Source: Citromicrobium sp. JLT1363 (GTDB taxonomy: Bacteria > Pseudomonadota > Alphaproteobacteria > Sphingomonadales > Sphingomonadaceae). Taken from it: a stretch of 64,000 nt of DNA. Below are positions 26,014 to 33,008 of this stretch, in pieces (within the stretch, counting starts at the first letter, position 1; each line of letters starts with the position of its first letter). A program made the translations under genes and the position numbers. The notes under the pieces were generated by a model. The model saw only the letters and a list, made by a program, of their open reading frames with translations. It was not told where the DNA came from and made no database searches. The DNA is taken from positions 186,001 to 250,000 of the forward strand of contig NZ_AEUE01000007.1 in assembly GCF_000186705.1 (NCBI RefSeq). The letters are read 5' to 3'.

Positions 26014-27660
26014 ATGAGCATGCAAGATCTGATCGCCGCCGCCCGCACCTCCAAGGCCTGGCCGTTCCAGGAGGCGCAGAAGCTGCTCAAGCGCTATCCC
26101 GATGGCGCGAAACCCGACGGTTCGCCGATCCTTTTCGAAACAGGTTATGGCCCCTCAGGCCTGCCGCATATCGGCACGTTTCAGGAAGTGCTGCGCACCA
26201 CGCTGGTACGCCGCGCGTTCGAGGCGCTGATCGGCGCGCGGCCCGAGGACGGCAAGACGCGGCTGGTGGCGTTTTCCGACGACATGGACGGGCTGCGCAA
26301 GGTGCCGGACAACGTGCCCAATGCAGACCTGCTCCAGGCGAACCTGCACAAGCCCCTGAGCCGCATCCCCAATCCGTTCGCCAGCGATCATCCCAGCTTT
26401 GCGCATCACAACAACGCCAAGCTGCGCGAATTCCTGGACCGTTTCGGGTTCCAGTACGAATTCGTCGCTGCGCATGACCGGTACAATTCGGGCGCCTTCG
26501 ACGATGCGCTGAAGGGCGTGCTCGCCAATAATCAGGCGATTCTCGACATCATGCTGCCCACGCTGCGGGAGGAGCGCCGCAAGACCTATTCGCCCATCAT
26601 GCCGATCAGTCCCGTCACGGGCCGGGTGTTGCAGGTGCCGGTCGAGGTGGTCGATGCCTCCGCGGGCACGATCCGCTTCACCGACGAGGACGGAACCGTG
26701 GTCGAGCAATCGGCGCTGGGCGGCATGGCCAAGCTGCAGTGGAAGGTCGATTTCGCGATGCGCTGGGTGGCGCAGGGCGTCGATTACGAAATGTACGGCA
26801 AGGACCTGACCGATACCGGCGTGCAATCCGGCAAGATTGCCAAGGTGCTGGGCGGCAGGAAGCCCGAGGGGCTGATCTACGAGCTGTTCCTGGATGAAAA
26901 GGGCGAGAAGATCAGCAAGTCCAAGGGCAACGGCCTGACGATCGACGAATGGCTGACCTATGGCAGCGAGGAATCGCTGGGCTTCTACATCTTCCCCAAT
27001 CCCAAGAGCGCCAAGCAGCTGCATGTCGGCGTGATACCGCGCGCGGTGGACGATTACTGGCAGTTCCGGGAGCGTCTGCCCGACCAGCCGCTCGACAAGC
27101 AGCTCGGCAATCCGGTGTGGCACCTGCTGCGCGCCAATGGCGGATACACGGCAGAGGAAGCACCCGGCGCCGGCGACAGCCTGCCGGTCACCTATGGCCT
27201 TCTGCTCAACCTCGTCGGGGTCATGGGTGCGACCGCCACGCGCGATCAGGTCTGGTCCTATCTCGGCAACTACATCGACGATCCCGATCCCGCGAAGCAT
27301 CCCGAACTCGATGCGCTGGTCGGCACTGCGCTCGCCTACAACCGCGATTTCATTGCCCCGACGCTCCAGCGCCGGGCGCCGACGCCGAACGAGGCTTCGG
27401 CGCTCGCCGCGCTCGACGGAGAATTGTCGCAGGTGGCCGCGGACATGAGCGCGGAGGATCTGCAGACGATCGTGTACGAAATCGGCAAGCGCGAGGAATT
27501 CGGCTTCGAGAGCCTGCGCGACTGGTTCCGGGCCTTGTACGAGACGCTGCTGGGGTCCGAACAGGGGCCACGCATGGGCAGCTTCATCGCGCTTTACGGC
27601 ATCGCCAACACACGCACGCTGATTGCAGAGGCGCTGGCAAAGGCGAACGCGGCAGGCTGA
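26014..27660 (+). CDS. lysS: class I lysyl-tRNA synthetase
   Basis: Charges tRNA-Lys with lysine. This is the archaeal/alphaproteobacterial class I enzyme, unrelated to the common class II LysRS. The HIGH-type motif is in GPSGLPHIGTFQEVLRT near residue 49, and the KMSKS-type motif is KISKSKGNG around residue 299. Length (548 aa) is typical. No zinc-binding insertion is obvious. It is convergent with the prolyl-hydroxylase-like gene, 29 bp apart. Confidence 0.96.
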   Translation: MSMQDLIAAARTSKAWPFQEAQKLLKRYPDGAKPDGSPILFETGYGPSGLPHIGTFQEVLRTTLVRRAFEALIGARPEDGKTRLVAFSDDMDGLRKVPDNVPNADLLQANLHKPLSRIPNPFASDHPSFAHHNNAKLREFLDRFGFQYEFVAAHDRYNSGAFDDALKGVLANNQAILDIMLPTLREERRKTYSPIMPISPVTGRVLQVPVEVVDASAGTIRFTDEDGTVVEQSALGGMAKLQWKVDFAMRWVAQGVDYEMYGKDLTDTGVQSGKIAKVLGGRKPEGLIYELFLDEKGEKISKSKGNGLTIDEWLTYGSEESLGFYIFPNPKSAKQLHVGVIPRAVDDYWQFRERLPDQPLDKQLGNPVWHLLRANGGYTAEEAPGAGDSLPVTYGLLLNLVGVMGATATRDQVWSYLGNYIDDPDPAKHPELDALVGTALAYNRDFIAPTLQRRAPTPNEASALAALDGELSQVAADMSAEDLQTIVYEIGKREEFGFESLRDWFRALYETLLGSEQGPRMGSFIALYGIANTRTLIAEALAKANAAG

Positions 27661-27689
27661 AGCTCAGCCTGCGGCACTTGCCGTCGAAC

Positions 27690-28361
27690 TCAGCCCCACT
27701 GGCGGGTGCGATACCACCGCGTAATCACGTATTTCGCGCCTTCCTCCACCGGCGTACCGGCGTGCAGCGTGCACTCGTTGGGCGTGCCATCGGGCTTGGC
27801 GTTGTTCCAGGTCAGCAGGACGCCCGCCTTGGGCTCGATCCGCAGGCCCAGTTCGGGGAATGAGGTCGCGCCCCCAGCCTTCACGTTGTTGAGGAACAGC
27901 ATCGCGGTCCAGCTGCGCTGGCCGCCATTCTTGCGCTCCATCTTCCAGTACTCTTCTTCCGGGTAGAAGTAGTCGTGATGGTCCTTGAACTGCTGGCCCG
28001 GCAGGTAGCGTTGGCCCTGCATCGTCTCGCCGATCTTGCCGGGCAGGCCCAGCGCGTCGTCCATCCGGCGGCTGATCATCTTCACCATCGGATCCTGCGA
28101 ATCGAAGTTGCCCGAATAGGACGTGCGAAAGCCGTCCTTGTAGGTGCCTTCGTACAGCGTGCTGGGGCGGGCGACCATGTCGATCATCCCTGCCAGCTTG
28201 CGGCATTCGTTGGAGGTCAGGAATTCGCCGATGGCATAGATTTCCGCCTTCTCGGTCGGGATCTTGTAGGCCTTGGGATCGGCTTCAAGCCGGTTCCTGA
28301 CCAGCTTGCCGACGCGCTCCAGCGCGTTCTTGTCGGGGGGTCTGCTACTCACGCTCGCCAT
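27690..28361 (-). CDS. 2-oxoglutarate/Fe(II) dioxygenase, prolyl-4-hydroxylase type
   Basis: A 223-residue enzyme of the P4Hc domain class. The iron facial triad is visible: His and Asp in KDHHDYFYP and the distal His in CTLHAGTPV. The KYVITRWYR segment near the C terminus holds the basic residue that anchors 2-oxoglutarate. The N-terminal 60 residues are helical with no recognised domain. The protein substrate is unknown; bacterial relatives can hydroxylate proline in EF-Tu or in exported peptides. The start at 28361 gives a compact protein; further upstream the frame runs through the terminator of the neighbouring gene. Confidence 0.88.
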   Translation of the reverse strand: MASVSSRPPDKNALERVGKLVRNRLEADPKAYKIPTEKAEIYAIGEFLTSNECRKLAGMIDMVARPSTLYEGTYKDGFRTSYSGNFDSQDPMVKMISRRMDDALGLPGKIGETMQGQRYLPGQQFKDHHDYFYPEEEYWKMERKNGGQRSWTAMLFLNNVKAGGATSFPELGLRIEPKAGVLLTWNNAKPDGTPNECTLHAGTPVEEGAKYVITRWYRTRQWG

Positions 28362-28425
28362 GCGAAAGCCCCTAGCAGCGCCCGCCGCGCCGTTCCAGTC
28401 CGTTAGCGTCTGCGGGTTGCACGGG

Positions 28426-28456
28426 AAAAGCCCCGCCGACCGGAAGTCGACGGGGC
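28426..28456 (-). terminator. intrinsic terminator of the RcnB-like gene
   Basis: Read on the minus strand, GCCCCGTCGAC (28456-28446) pairs with GTCGGCGGGGC (28440-28430) around TTCCG, with one G-T wobble, and is followed by TTTT. It lies 25 bp after the stop of the gene at 28481. Confidence 0.8.
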
Positions 28457-28480
28457 CATTCTTCGCGGTCAAGCCGCAGC

Positions 28481-29440
28481 TTACCAGAAGAAGTCGTAGA
28501 TCACATCGACCACTTCGCCGCTGTAGGTGTTCACCAGCAACACGTCGTCGTAATAGCGGACCCACTTGTAGGGGCCGTAGACCTGCGGCAGGCGATAGCT
28601 CCACGGATCGTTGATCCAGTAGCGGTTGCCGAAGAACAGGCTGCCCAGCGTGAAGCCGATGCTCAGCCGGCGATAGCTGTAGTTCCGGTAAGGCGCATAG
28701 TACCGGCCGAGATTGTAGTGACGGCGGTTCTGCGCCCGGTAATGGCGCCAGTTATAGCGGTTGTTGTTCCGCCAGCTGCGGTTCCACCGGCGATAATCGC
28801 GGCGCGCCTCGCGCCTTTGATCCCGGCGATACTCGCGACGCGCTTCGCGGCGCTGGTCGCGACGATATTCGCGGCGGGCCTCACGACGCTGATCCCTGCG
28901 GTACTCGCGGCGAGCCTCGCGTCGCGCTTCGCGGCGCTGATCGCGGCGGTAGTCGCGCCGCGCCTCCCTGCGGTCCTGCCGGGTCTCGCGGCGCTGGTCG
29001 CGGCGGTAGTCACGGCGCGCTTCGCGGCGATCCTGACGAGCTTCGCGGCGTTCGGAACGGCTCTGCTGGGCGCGGTAGTTTTCACGAGCCTGGCGGCGGG
29101 CTTCCCAAGTGCGCTCGTAAGCGTTGGACGGCTGCGAAGCGCGACGCTGCTGTTGCCTGGCCTGTTGCCGCTGCTGCTGGCGTGTCTCGCGCCTCTGTTG
29201 CTGGCGCGCTTCCCGTCGCTGCTGACGGCTTTCCCGGCGCAATTCGCGGCGATTGCCGCGATTCTCGCTGCGCTCAGCGGGTTGCTGCATGGCGCCGGCG
29301 TCGGCCATGCCGAGGAAGGTGGTCACCTTGGCGGGCTGGGGCTGGGTGACGGCGGCGCTGGCGGGCAGGCCGGTGGCGGACAAGGCCAGCCCTATCGCGC
29401 TAAGCCCGCCGTAGCGGAAAAGGTCTGAAAGATCGTACAT
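28481..29440 (-). CDS. arginine-rich RcnB-family exported protein
   Basis: A 319-residue protein with a signal sequence (about residues 10-30, ending ASAA). Roughly residues 55-235 are extraordinarily rich in Arg, Gln and Glu, made of imperfect 12-residue repeats such as RREARREYRRDQ. The C-terminal 60 residues match the RcnB domain: RLPQVYGPYKWVRYYDDVLL then GEVVDVIYDFFW. E. coli RcnB is a small periplasmic protein affecting nickel/cobalt export, but such a long basic domain is not part of that protein. No transporter gene is adjacent. It may bind a polyanion such as cell-surface polymer or nucleic acid; that is speculation. Confidence 0.82.
   Translation of the reverse strand: MYDLSDLFRYGGLSAIGLALSATGLPASAAVTQPQPAKVTTFLGMADAGAMQQPAERSENRGNRRELRRESRQQRREARQQQRRETRQQQRQQARQQQRRASQPSNAYERTWEARRQARENYRAQQSRSERREARQDRREARRDYRRDQRRETRQDRREARRDYRRDQRREARREARREYRRDQRREARREYRRDQRREARREYRRDQRREARRDYRRWNRSWRNNNRYNWRHYRAQNRRHYNLGRYYAPYRNYSYRRLSIGFTLGSLFFGNRYWINDPWSYRLPQVYGPYKWVRYYDDVLLVNTYSGEVVDVIYDFFW
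28800..29045 (-). repeat. 36-bp imperfect tandem repeats inside the RcnB-like gene
   Basis: About six imperfect units of 36 bp encode 12-residue RREARREYRRDQ-like blocks. Some units are shortened or carry QDRREARRDYRR variants. Third-codon positions vary between units, so the amino acid pattern looks maintained by selection. Confidence 0.75.
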
Positions 29441-29604
29441 GAGTTTCTGCGGCTCCCTTGGTTGCAATGGACCAATGCGCCGCGCCCACCATGCGGCCCC
29501 GTTGTCCCGAGGTGATACATGCACGATACGCACTGACACGTTTCTGAACATTTCGTAAGGGTTTTTGTTAATCTTTCCGCCCAAATTGATGAATGATAGG
29601 CGCT

Positions 29605-29621
29605 GTGTCACGGATTGACAC
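29605..29621. promoter_or_regulatory. inverted repeat GTGTCA-N5-TGACAC
   Basis: A perfect 6-bp inverted repeat with a 5-bp centre lies in the 210-bp gap between the RcnB-like gene and the oxidase-fold gene, 30 bp before the latter's ATG. A further TGACAC is at 29534-29539. The size and position fit an operator; the binding protein is unknown. Confidence 0.4.
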
Positions 29622-29650
29622 GCGCGCGTTTACAGGGCGTGGGAGCGTTC

Positions 29651-30220
29651 ATGTTCGAAACCCTCGATGATGTCCGCAAGGATGCGCAGACGCGTCTTGC
29701 CGGCGCGATGGAGGATCGCCGGTCCCCCATGCATACACCGGTGGTGGCAACGGCCGATGCCGATGCACGGGTCATGGTGCTGCGCCATTTCGCCCCCTGG
29801 AGCCTGCGCTTCCATACGGACACGCGCGCGCCCAAGGTGGCGGTGATTGCACGCAATCCGCAGATCGGCGTGCTGTTCTACAACAAGGCCGAGAAGGTGC
29901 AGATTCGCGTGCGCGGCCAGGCGCGGGTCGAAAGCGAGGGCGCGGTGGCGCAGGCGGCGTGGGAGGCGAGCGACAACTTCGCGCGTCGCTGTTACCTGGG
30001 CGATGGGCCGGGTACTCTCGCCGCCGGACCGGCCTCCGGCCTGCCCGAGGCTTTCGAAGGCGTGGAGCCCAGCGACGCGGAACTGGCACCGGCGCGCGCC
30101 AACTTTGCAGTGCTGCTGGTCCAGATCCATCAGCTCGACTGGTTCCACCTGGCGCATGACGGCCACCGGCGCGCCGTGTTCGATCTTGCCACCGGCGCCG
30201 CGCAATGGTTGACGCCCTAG
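29651..30220 (+). CDS. pyridoxamine 5'-phosphate oxidase-like FMN-binding protein
   Basis: A 189-residue split-barrel protein. The segments DADARVMVLRHFAPWSLRF (early, flavin phosphate region), VAVIARNPQIGVLFYNKAEKVQIRV and the C-terminal DWFHLAHDGHRRAVFD follow the PNPOx-like pattern. True PdxH enzymes are longer and carry a C-terminal RL-P motif, not seen here, so vitamin B6 oxidase activity is unlikely; a flavin- or heme-linked reductase is a better guess. The ATG at 29651 follows GGGAGCG; an earlier in-frame start would lie in the inverted repeat region. Confidence 0.82.
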   Translation: MFETLDDVRKDAQTRLAGAMEDRRSPMHTPVVATADADARVMVLRHFAPWSLRFHTDTRAPKVAVIARNPQIGVLFYNKAEKVQIRVRGQARVESEGAVAQAAWEASDNFARRCYLGDGPGTLAAGPASGLPEAFEGVEPSDAELAPARANFAVLLVQIHQLDWFHLAHDGHRRAVFDLATGAAQWLTP

Positions 30221-30253
30221 ACCGCGTGTTCCGCTTGCCATAGGGGGAGGGCT

Positions 30254-31591
30254 ATGAAGCGCCCCCGCCTGCCTGCCAGAGATCTGTTGCCTGGCATGGG
30301 CGAGGAACTGATCAGCCCCAGCGACTGGAGCCGCCGCGCCGCGACCTTGCTGGGTGCGCTGCTGATCGGGCTGGTCGCGATCGGCTTCGCGGTTGCGGGC
30401 GATCACGCGACCACCCTGTTCGACCGCGTGACGCGCGCGCATCCCTGGGTGCATCTGGTTTCGGCGCCTCTGATCTTCGTCGCCATCGTGGCCATTACCA
30501 GCCGGGTGGCACCCGACGCACGCGGATCGGGCATCCCGCAGGTCATCGCGGCCAGCCGCAGGCCCGGCGACGTGGCGCTGAGGGGACTGGTGTCGATCCG
30601 GACTGCGCTGTTCAAGGCGGCGTTGACGGTGGCGGCCCTGTTCGGCGGCGGCTCGGTCGGGCGCGAAGGGCCGACGGTGCAGCTGGGTGCAGCCATCATG
30701 GTCCAGGTGCACCGCCTGTTCCGCGTCAACGTGACCGCAGGTGTGTACATTGCGGGCGGCGCTGCGGGCGTGGCGGCGGCGTTCAACACTCCGCTTGCCG
30801 GGATCGCCTTTGCTATCGAGGAACTGGCGGTCGCCTACGAACAGCGGGTGGCGGTGATGGTGATGGGCGCGGTGATGATCGCCGGGCTGACCGCCCAGGG
30901 CATTGCGGGCGACTACGTCTATTTCGGGCAGCTCAGCGGCAGCCTGCCCATCGTGACCGTGCTGGTGGCCGCGCCGATCGCCGGGCTCGCGGGCGGCGCG
31001 GCGGGCGGCCTTTTCGCGCGCATGGTGCTGGCATTGCGCGGGCCGGGCGGGCGCTTCGCGGCGCGGCTCAAGTCCCGGCCGCTGGTCACCGCGCTGGTGT
31101 GCGGGATCGCGGTCGGACTGCTCGGCTTCGTTACCTCCGGCGCGACCTCGGGCACCGGGTACGAGGCGACGCGCGACCTGCTGTCGGGCGGGGCGAGCGA
31201 ATACTGGTTCGGCCCCGCCAAGTTCCTCGGCGCGCTGGCGACGACCGCCAGCGGCATTCCCGGCGGGATCTTCGCCCCCTCGTTGGCGGTGGGCGCGGGC
31301 TTCGGAGAGCTGCTGACCCCGCTCTTCCCGCCGGAACAGGCCGGACTGATCATCCTGATCGGCATGGGCGGGTACTTCACGGGCGTGGTCCGTGCGCCGC
31401 TGACCGCCGTCATCATTCTGAGCGAGGCGACCAGTTCCACCCACGCGATCCTGCCCTTGTTCGCCACCGCACTGATCGGCGACTGGGCGGGCTCCATCGT
31501 CTGCAAGGATCGGCTCTACCACGCCTTGTCGCGGGACTTCCTGCCCGCGAGCCGCGACGGTGCAGAGGGCGACGCTCGGGATGACCGCTAG
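30254..31591 (+). CDS. ClC-family chloride/proton antiporter
   Basis: A 445-residue ClC protein with about a dozen or more hydrophobic helices. All three anion-binding segments are visible: GSGIPQV, GGSVGREGPTVQLGA with the gating glutamate (equivalent to Glu148 of ClC-ec1), and GIPGGIFAPSLAVGAGFG. The AFAIEELAV segment keeps the acid at the inner proton position (Glu203 of ClC-ec1), which argues for a proton-coupled antiporter and against a channel. No CBS domains follow. It begins 33 bp after the oxidase-fold gene and may share its transcript. Confidence 0.93.
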   Translation: MKRPRLPARDLLPGMGEELISPSDWSRRAATLLGALLIGLVAIGFAVAGDHATTLFDRVTRAHPWVHLVSAPLIFVAIVAITSRVAPDARGSGIPQVIAASRRPGDVALRGLVSIRTALFKAALTVAALFGGGSVGREGPTVQLGAAIMVQVHRLFRVNVTAGVYIAGGAAGVAAAFNTPLAGIAFAIEELAVAYEQRVAVMVMGAVMIAGLTAQGIAGDYVYFGQLSGSLPIVTVLVAAPIAGLAGGAAGGLFARMVLALRGPGGRFAARLKSRPLVTALVCGIAVGLLGFVTSGATSGTGYEATRDLLSGGASEYWFGPAKFLGALATTASGIPGGIFAPSLAVGAGFGELLTPLFPPEQAGLIILIGMGGYFTGVVRAPLTAVIILSEATSSTHAILPLFATALIGDWAGSIVCKDRLYHALSRDFLPASRDGAEGDARDDR

Positions 31592-32092
31592 CTAGACGTT
31601 CTCTCCCGGCGTGATGTGCGACACGATCGAGCGGATCGTCATGAACACGATGGTCACGCTGGCCGCGGCGAGGGCCACCATCACCACGGTCAGTGCAAAC
31701 AGCGCGGTGTAGAGGTAGTTGTACCAGCCGCTCGGCAGATTCTCGAACTCGCCGATCGGCAGGGTAAAGGCCAGCAGCACCAGGAAGCTGAGCATCAGCG
31801 TGGCGGTCGAGATCACGGCGATGCGCGTCACCTGCTTGTAGGTCTTGCGGTCGAAGTCGGTCTCGATGCGCCGGATCATCCCGATCAGCGTCAGCATCAG
31901 CGCGAGCGTGGTGGCCGACGCGGTGGCTATGGCCGAGCCGAGGTAGAGCCCGGCGCGGCTCAGGGCTTCCAGCAGGTCGCGCGCCTCCGCAGCGCCGTAG
32001 ACCGTGCCGATCGCCTCGCGCGCGCCGAGGCCGATCAGGCAGAAGACGGAGAAGGAGAGGGCGGGCCAGAGAAGGGTGTGTTTGTACTGCAT
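31592..32092 (-). CDS. hypothetical four-helix membrane protein
   Basis: A 166-residue protein with four hydrophobic segments: about residues 5-25, 45-65 (ATASATTLALMLTLIGMI), 80-105 (ISTATLMLSFLVLLAFTL) and 120-148. Charged loops include RRIETDFDRKTYKQ. No family was recognised. The start at 32092 (MQYKHTLLWP) begins the first membrane helix; readings further upstream would translate the dispersed 24-bp element. The stop is adjacent to the end of the convergent ClC gene. Confidence 0.7.
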   Translation of the reverse strand: MQYKHTLLWPALSFSVFCLIGLGAREAIGTVYGAAEARDLLEALSRAGLYLGSAIATASATTLALMLTLIGMIRRIETDFDRKTYKQVTRIAVISTATLMLSFLVLLAFTLPIGEFENLPSGWYNYLYTALFALTVVMVALAAASVTIVFMTIRSIVSHITPGENV

Positions 32093-32408
32093 GGCCCCGC
32101 AGCGCATGGGGCGGCGGGAAGCTCCGAAACCGACAATTGTGGGTCCGCAAATCGGCAGGCCTGACACACCTGACACAGTGTCCAGGGGGTGAAAAACCGC
32201 TTCATCTCGACGCGCAATTCGCGCGTGCGACCCGGCAGGAACCACGTTGGGAAAGAGCGGCTATCGTCCTAGCTTCCCGGCGCAATGTAGGAAAGTCACC
32301 GGCATTTGGCTGGCCCGGGGCAGGATGCCGTAGGGGAACCTAACGTGCGCATGGTCATACTATTATTACAAGCACCGATGTTCCACGAGCAACCGAGGGA
32401 CTTTCGCC
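32093..32408. other. 316-bp intergenic region with repeat element and AT-rich promoter-like stretch
   Basis: This gap separates the four-helix membrane protein from the small peptide gene. It holds copy 2 of the dispersed element (32160-32197) and, near the right end, an AT-rich stretch around 32357-32372 with TACTATTATTAC that could be the -10 region for the small gene. I saw no tRNA, terminator or convincing reading frame in the middle part. Confidence 0.5.
32160..32197 (-). repeat. dispersed intergenic element, copy 2
   Basis: On the minus strand GTTTTTC (32197-32191), a 7-base gap, then the 24-base core (32183-32160) starting GGACACTGTGTCAGG, identical to the core at 8475-8498. It ends 67 bp before the ATG at 32092 and points towards it, the same orientation relative to its gene as copy 1. 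Confidence 0.75.
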
Positions 32409-32558
32409 ATGACCACTCGCATCTGTCTTATTGCCGGTATTTCGATCTTTTCGCTGACGGTTCTTACGCTCGTCGCCCGTTCTCAGGCCGAGGCGGAAGC
32501 CGCGAGCGCCGAAAGCCTTGCCGCGCAGTTCGACGAGATGGGGCCGGTGGCGAAATGA
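32409..32558 (+). CDS. small predicted membrane or secreted peptide (49 aa)
   Basis: A 49-codon frame starting MTTRICLIAGISIFSLTVL, that is, a short basic start followed by one hydrophobic helix, then an Ala/Glu-rich tail (QAEAEAASAESLAAQFDEM). GAGGGAC lies 7-8 bases before the ATG and an AT-rich promoter-like region is upstream. It could be a single-pass membrane peptide or a small exported protein. Absence of family recognition and small size keep confidence moderate. Confidence 0.5.
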   Translation: MTTRICLIAGISIFSLTVLTLVARSQAEAEAASAESLAAQFDEMGPVAK

Positions 32559-32667
32559 CCCGCCGACCGCGCGATATACTCAAGCGCGGGGGGCACCGAT
32601 GCAGCTCCATACGCGCCCCCATGATCCCTTTGCCCGGGGTGCTCGCGGAGCGATGGGGCAGGGGAAG

Positions 32668-32934
32668 CTAGCGACGTTCGAAGCTCTGAAAGGCCTGGGG
32701 CGCGGCATCGTGCTGCTCGATCCGGTCGACACGGGCGCGTGGCGGGCCATCGTGCATAGCCTCGATCATCCGCGCCACCTTGCCTTCGTCACCCTCCAGA
32801 TGCGCTTCCACAGTGCCATCGGCCAGGTTGCGGACCCAGCCTGCAAGGCCGAGCGATCGCGCGGTCTCCACCGTCCAGTCGCGGTAGAATACGCCCTGGA
32901 CCTTGCCGTGCAGGATGAGGTGACGTGCAAGCAT
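32668..32934 (-). CDS. acyP: acylphosphatase
   Basis: An 88-residue acylphosphatase, hydrolysing carboxyl-phosphate bonds such as acetyl phosphate. The active-site block GKVQGVFYRDW (residues 10-20), with the Arg that binds phosphate, and the GWVRNLADGTVEAHLEG segment with the catalytic Asn are both intact. Length is normal. It stands alone between the small peptide gene and the chemoreceptor gene. Confidence 0.95.
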   Translation of the reverse strand: MLARHLILHGKVQGVFYRDWTVETARSLGLAGWVRNLADGTVEAHLEGDEGKVARMIEAMHDGPPRARVDRIEQHDAAPQAFQSFERR

Positions 32935-33008
32935 CCTGCAAGTCTAGCGCAACCGTGCGCGGATTGCATGGCCGACTGTGCCGGTGCGATCCCTTGCCCC
33001 GATGGCCC

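Noticed and set aside
28800-29045. CRISPR-like repeat array
   Set aside because: The period is 36 bp but repeats are contiguous, diverged and in frame inside one gene, with no unique spacers.
29630-31522. Open frame of 630 codons on the minus strand
   Set aside because: Antisense to the FMN-binding protein and ClC genes; extremely His/Gln/Arg-rich.
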